Source: Verrucomicrobiota bacterium (GTDB lineage: Bacteria > Verrucomicrobiota > Verrucomicrobiia > Limisphaerales > UBA1096). From it: a DNA stretch of 6,167 nt. The DNA is taken from the NCBI GenBank assembly GCA_003972865.1, contig QOAX01000096.1, forward strand, positions 1-6,167, read 5' to 3'. Of this stretch, positions 5,484-6,167 are shown piece after piece (position 1 is the stretch's first letter; every line of letters begins with the position of its first letter). The translations under genes and the position numbers were made by a program. Below the pieces are notes generated by a model. That model worked only from the letters and a program-made list of their open reading frames with translations, did not search any database and was not told where the DNA came from.

Positions 5484-5906
5484 TCAATTCGTTTTTCCAA
5501 AATCGGCCCTGGCATTAGGTGTAGGCCTCCCAGTGGGCGGGTGAAAGCCGCTTGGCATAAGCGCCCTGCACTCGGCGAAGGATTGTCCGGGTTTGTGCGC
5601 CTGGCTTTCCGCCTCGGCCTTCAACGCCTCCATTTGCCGGAGCAACTTTTCGTTGCTCTCACGATCCAGTTGCATGATTTGGGAAACAACCTGCTTGACT
5701 GCCTCGTCGGCAGCGTGGCGTGAAACCCCTCCGGCGGGGATCGCCTCAAGTTCATCGATCTGTTCCCGGATCAACCCTTTTTCATCCTGAATCTGCTCCA
5801 CACGGGAAAAATCCCCCTTGTGAAGCGCCTGATTTTCAATGCGGGAAAGCTCCCTCATTGAGTCAAGCAACCCCAGTAATTGCCGCCGTTGGTCCATGAG
5901 TCGCAT
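5484..5906 (-). CDS. Coiled-coil protein, probable FliT/FlgN-like flagellar chaperone
   Basis: A 140-residue, highly charged, mostly helical protein. A first helix (about 4-55) is rich in Leu and Gln/Glu with RRQLLGLLDSMREL and heptad-like spacing. A break at AIPAGG (55-60) is followed by a second helix (about 62-103), and the tail is Pro-rich and probably disordered. I do not recognise it firmly by sequence. Size, helical hairpin shape and position directly after fliS are what one expects of FliT or FlgN, cytoplasmic chaperones of flagellar export substrates. ATG 5906 is chosen; it begins three bases after the fliS TAG. TTG 5909 and ATG 5897 are alternatives, and no Shine-Dalgarno sequence distinguishes them. 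Translational coupling to fliS is likely. It could instead be an unrelated small coiled-coil protein. Confidence 0.55.
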   Translation of the reverse strand: MRLMDQRRQLLGLLDSMRELSRIENQALHKGDFSRVEQIQDEKGLIREQIDELEAIPAGGVSRHAADEAVKQVVSQIMQLDRESNEKLLRQMEALKAEAESQAHKPGQSFAECRALMPSGFHPPTGRPTPNARADFGKTN

Positions 5907-5909
5907 CAA

Positions 5910-6167
5910 CTAGCCGGAAAGGTCCAGTGTGCCGACTTCGCCGGAAGGCTCGGGCTGCTGTGCGGAAGCCAGACCTTTTATTTCTCGTTGCACCATCTCG
6001 TCCCAGGCATTCCGGATGACCGTCACCCGGTCGTAGATTTCGTCGATTGGCGCCTGTGATTTTTCCATGTTAGCCTCCCGCAACCGGCGGTCAAAATAGT
6101 CGTAAAGCCCGCTCATGGTCTCCCCGAATTCGGTGGCCTGGTCCACGACTGATTTCCAGTCGAATCC
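5910..6167 (-). CDS. fliS: FliS-like flagellin export chaperone, C-terminal part
   Basis: The frame is open to the right edge, so only the last 85 residues are seen and the true start lies outside. FliS binds flagellin in the cytoplasm, prevents its polymerisation and delivers it to the flagellar export gate. The segment GLYDYFDRRLREANMEKSQA (20-39), followed by a helix containing VIRNAWDEM, is the family's third-to-last-helix pattern: Leu-Tyr-Asp-Tyr, Arg-Arg-Leu, Ala-Asn, then Arg-x-Ala-Trp. The last 20 or so residues are a flexible tail. The adjoining small coiled-coil gene fits the known fliS-fliT order, so a fliD gene may lie further upstream, outside the window. A GTG inside the frame at 6146 would give an over-short protein and is not taken as the start. 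Confidence 0.72.
   Translation of the reverse strand, partial: GFDWKSVVDQATEFGETMSGLYDYFDRRLREANMEKSQAPIDEIYDRVTVIRNAWDEMVQREIKGLASAQQPEPSGEVGTLDLSG

Overview
The window looks like a piece of a moderately GC-rich chromosome from a free-living, probably flagellated, Gram-negative bacterium. Verrucomicrobiota is my best guess. The basis is the overall look of the proteins: a GspC-like periplasmic protein with an N-terminal Tyr/Arg-Asn-Phe motif, a NagB of the 'ENGHIAFNDPP' type, and Ebo-type genes. This is recognition from memory, not a search. Shine-Dalgarno sequences are weak or absent at nearly every start.

Region 1 (1-1625, + strand) is the end of an Ebo-type (eustigmatophyte/bacterial operon) cluster. 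It holds the C-terminus of a sugar-phosphate cyclase like EboD (3-dehydroquinate-synthase family). Twelve bases later comes a complete EboF-like protein of the alkaline phosphatase / nucleotide pyrophosphatase fold. EboE, which I would expect between them, is not there. Clusters of this type are linked to transport or processing of secreted secondary metabolites, but their chemistry is not settled.

Region 2 (1654-2912) holds an A-type iron-sulfur carrier (ErpA/IscA/HesB family, - strand). It is convergent with eboF and divergent from nagB (glucosamine-6-phosphate deaminase, + strand), which links amino-sugar catabolism to glycolysis.

Region 3 (2922-6167, all - strand, read from right to left) contains the C-terminus of a FliS-like flagellin chaperone and a small coiled-coil FliT/FlgN-like protein whose start nearly touches the fliS stop. 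After a 111-base gap come ilvN (regulatory subunit of acetolactate synthase), ilvC (ketol-acid reductoisomerase), and an exported GspC/PilP-like protein with a Ser/Arg-rich linker and a proline-rich tail. ilvN-ilvC is a normal branched-chain amino acid pair, but ilvB is not next to it.

The main unexplained signal is a recurrent palindrome, GCTTGGCCAAGC. It occurs complete or nearly complete in the three intergenic gaps of 28, 119 and 111 bases, and in overlapping form just upstream of ilvN. No insertion sequence, CRISPR array, tRNA or rRNA was seen. I did not find a convincing new multi-gene system. The points most worth following are the Ebo cluster end with its altered metal site in EboF, and the palindrome family.
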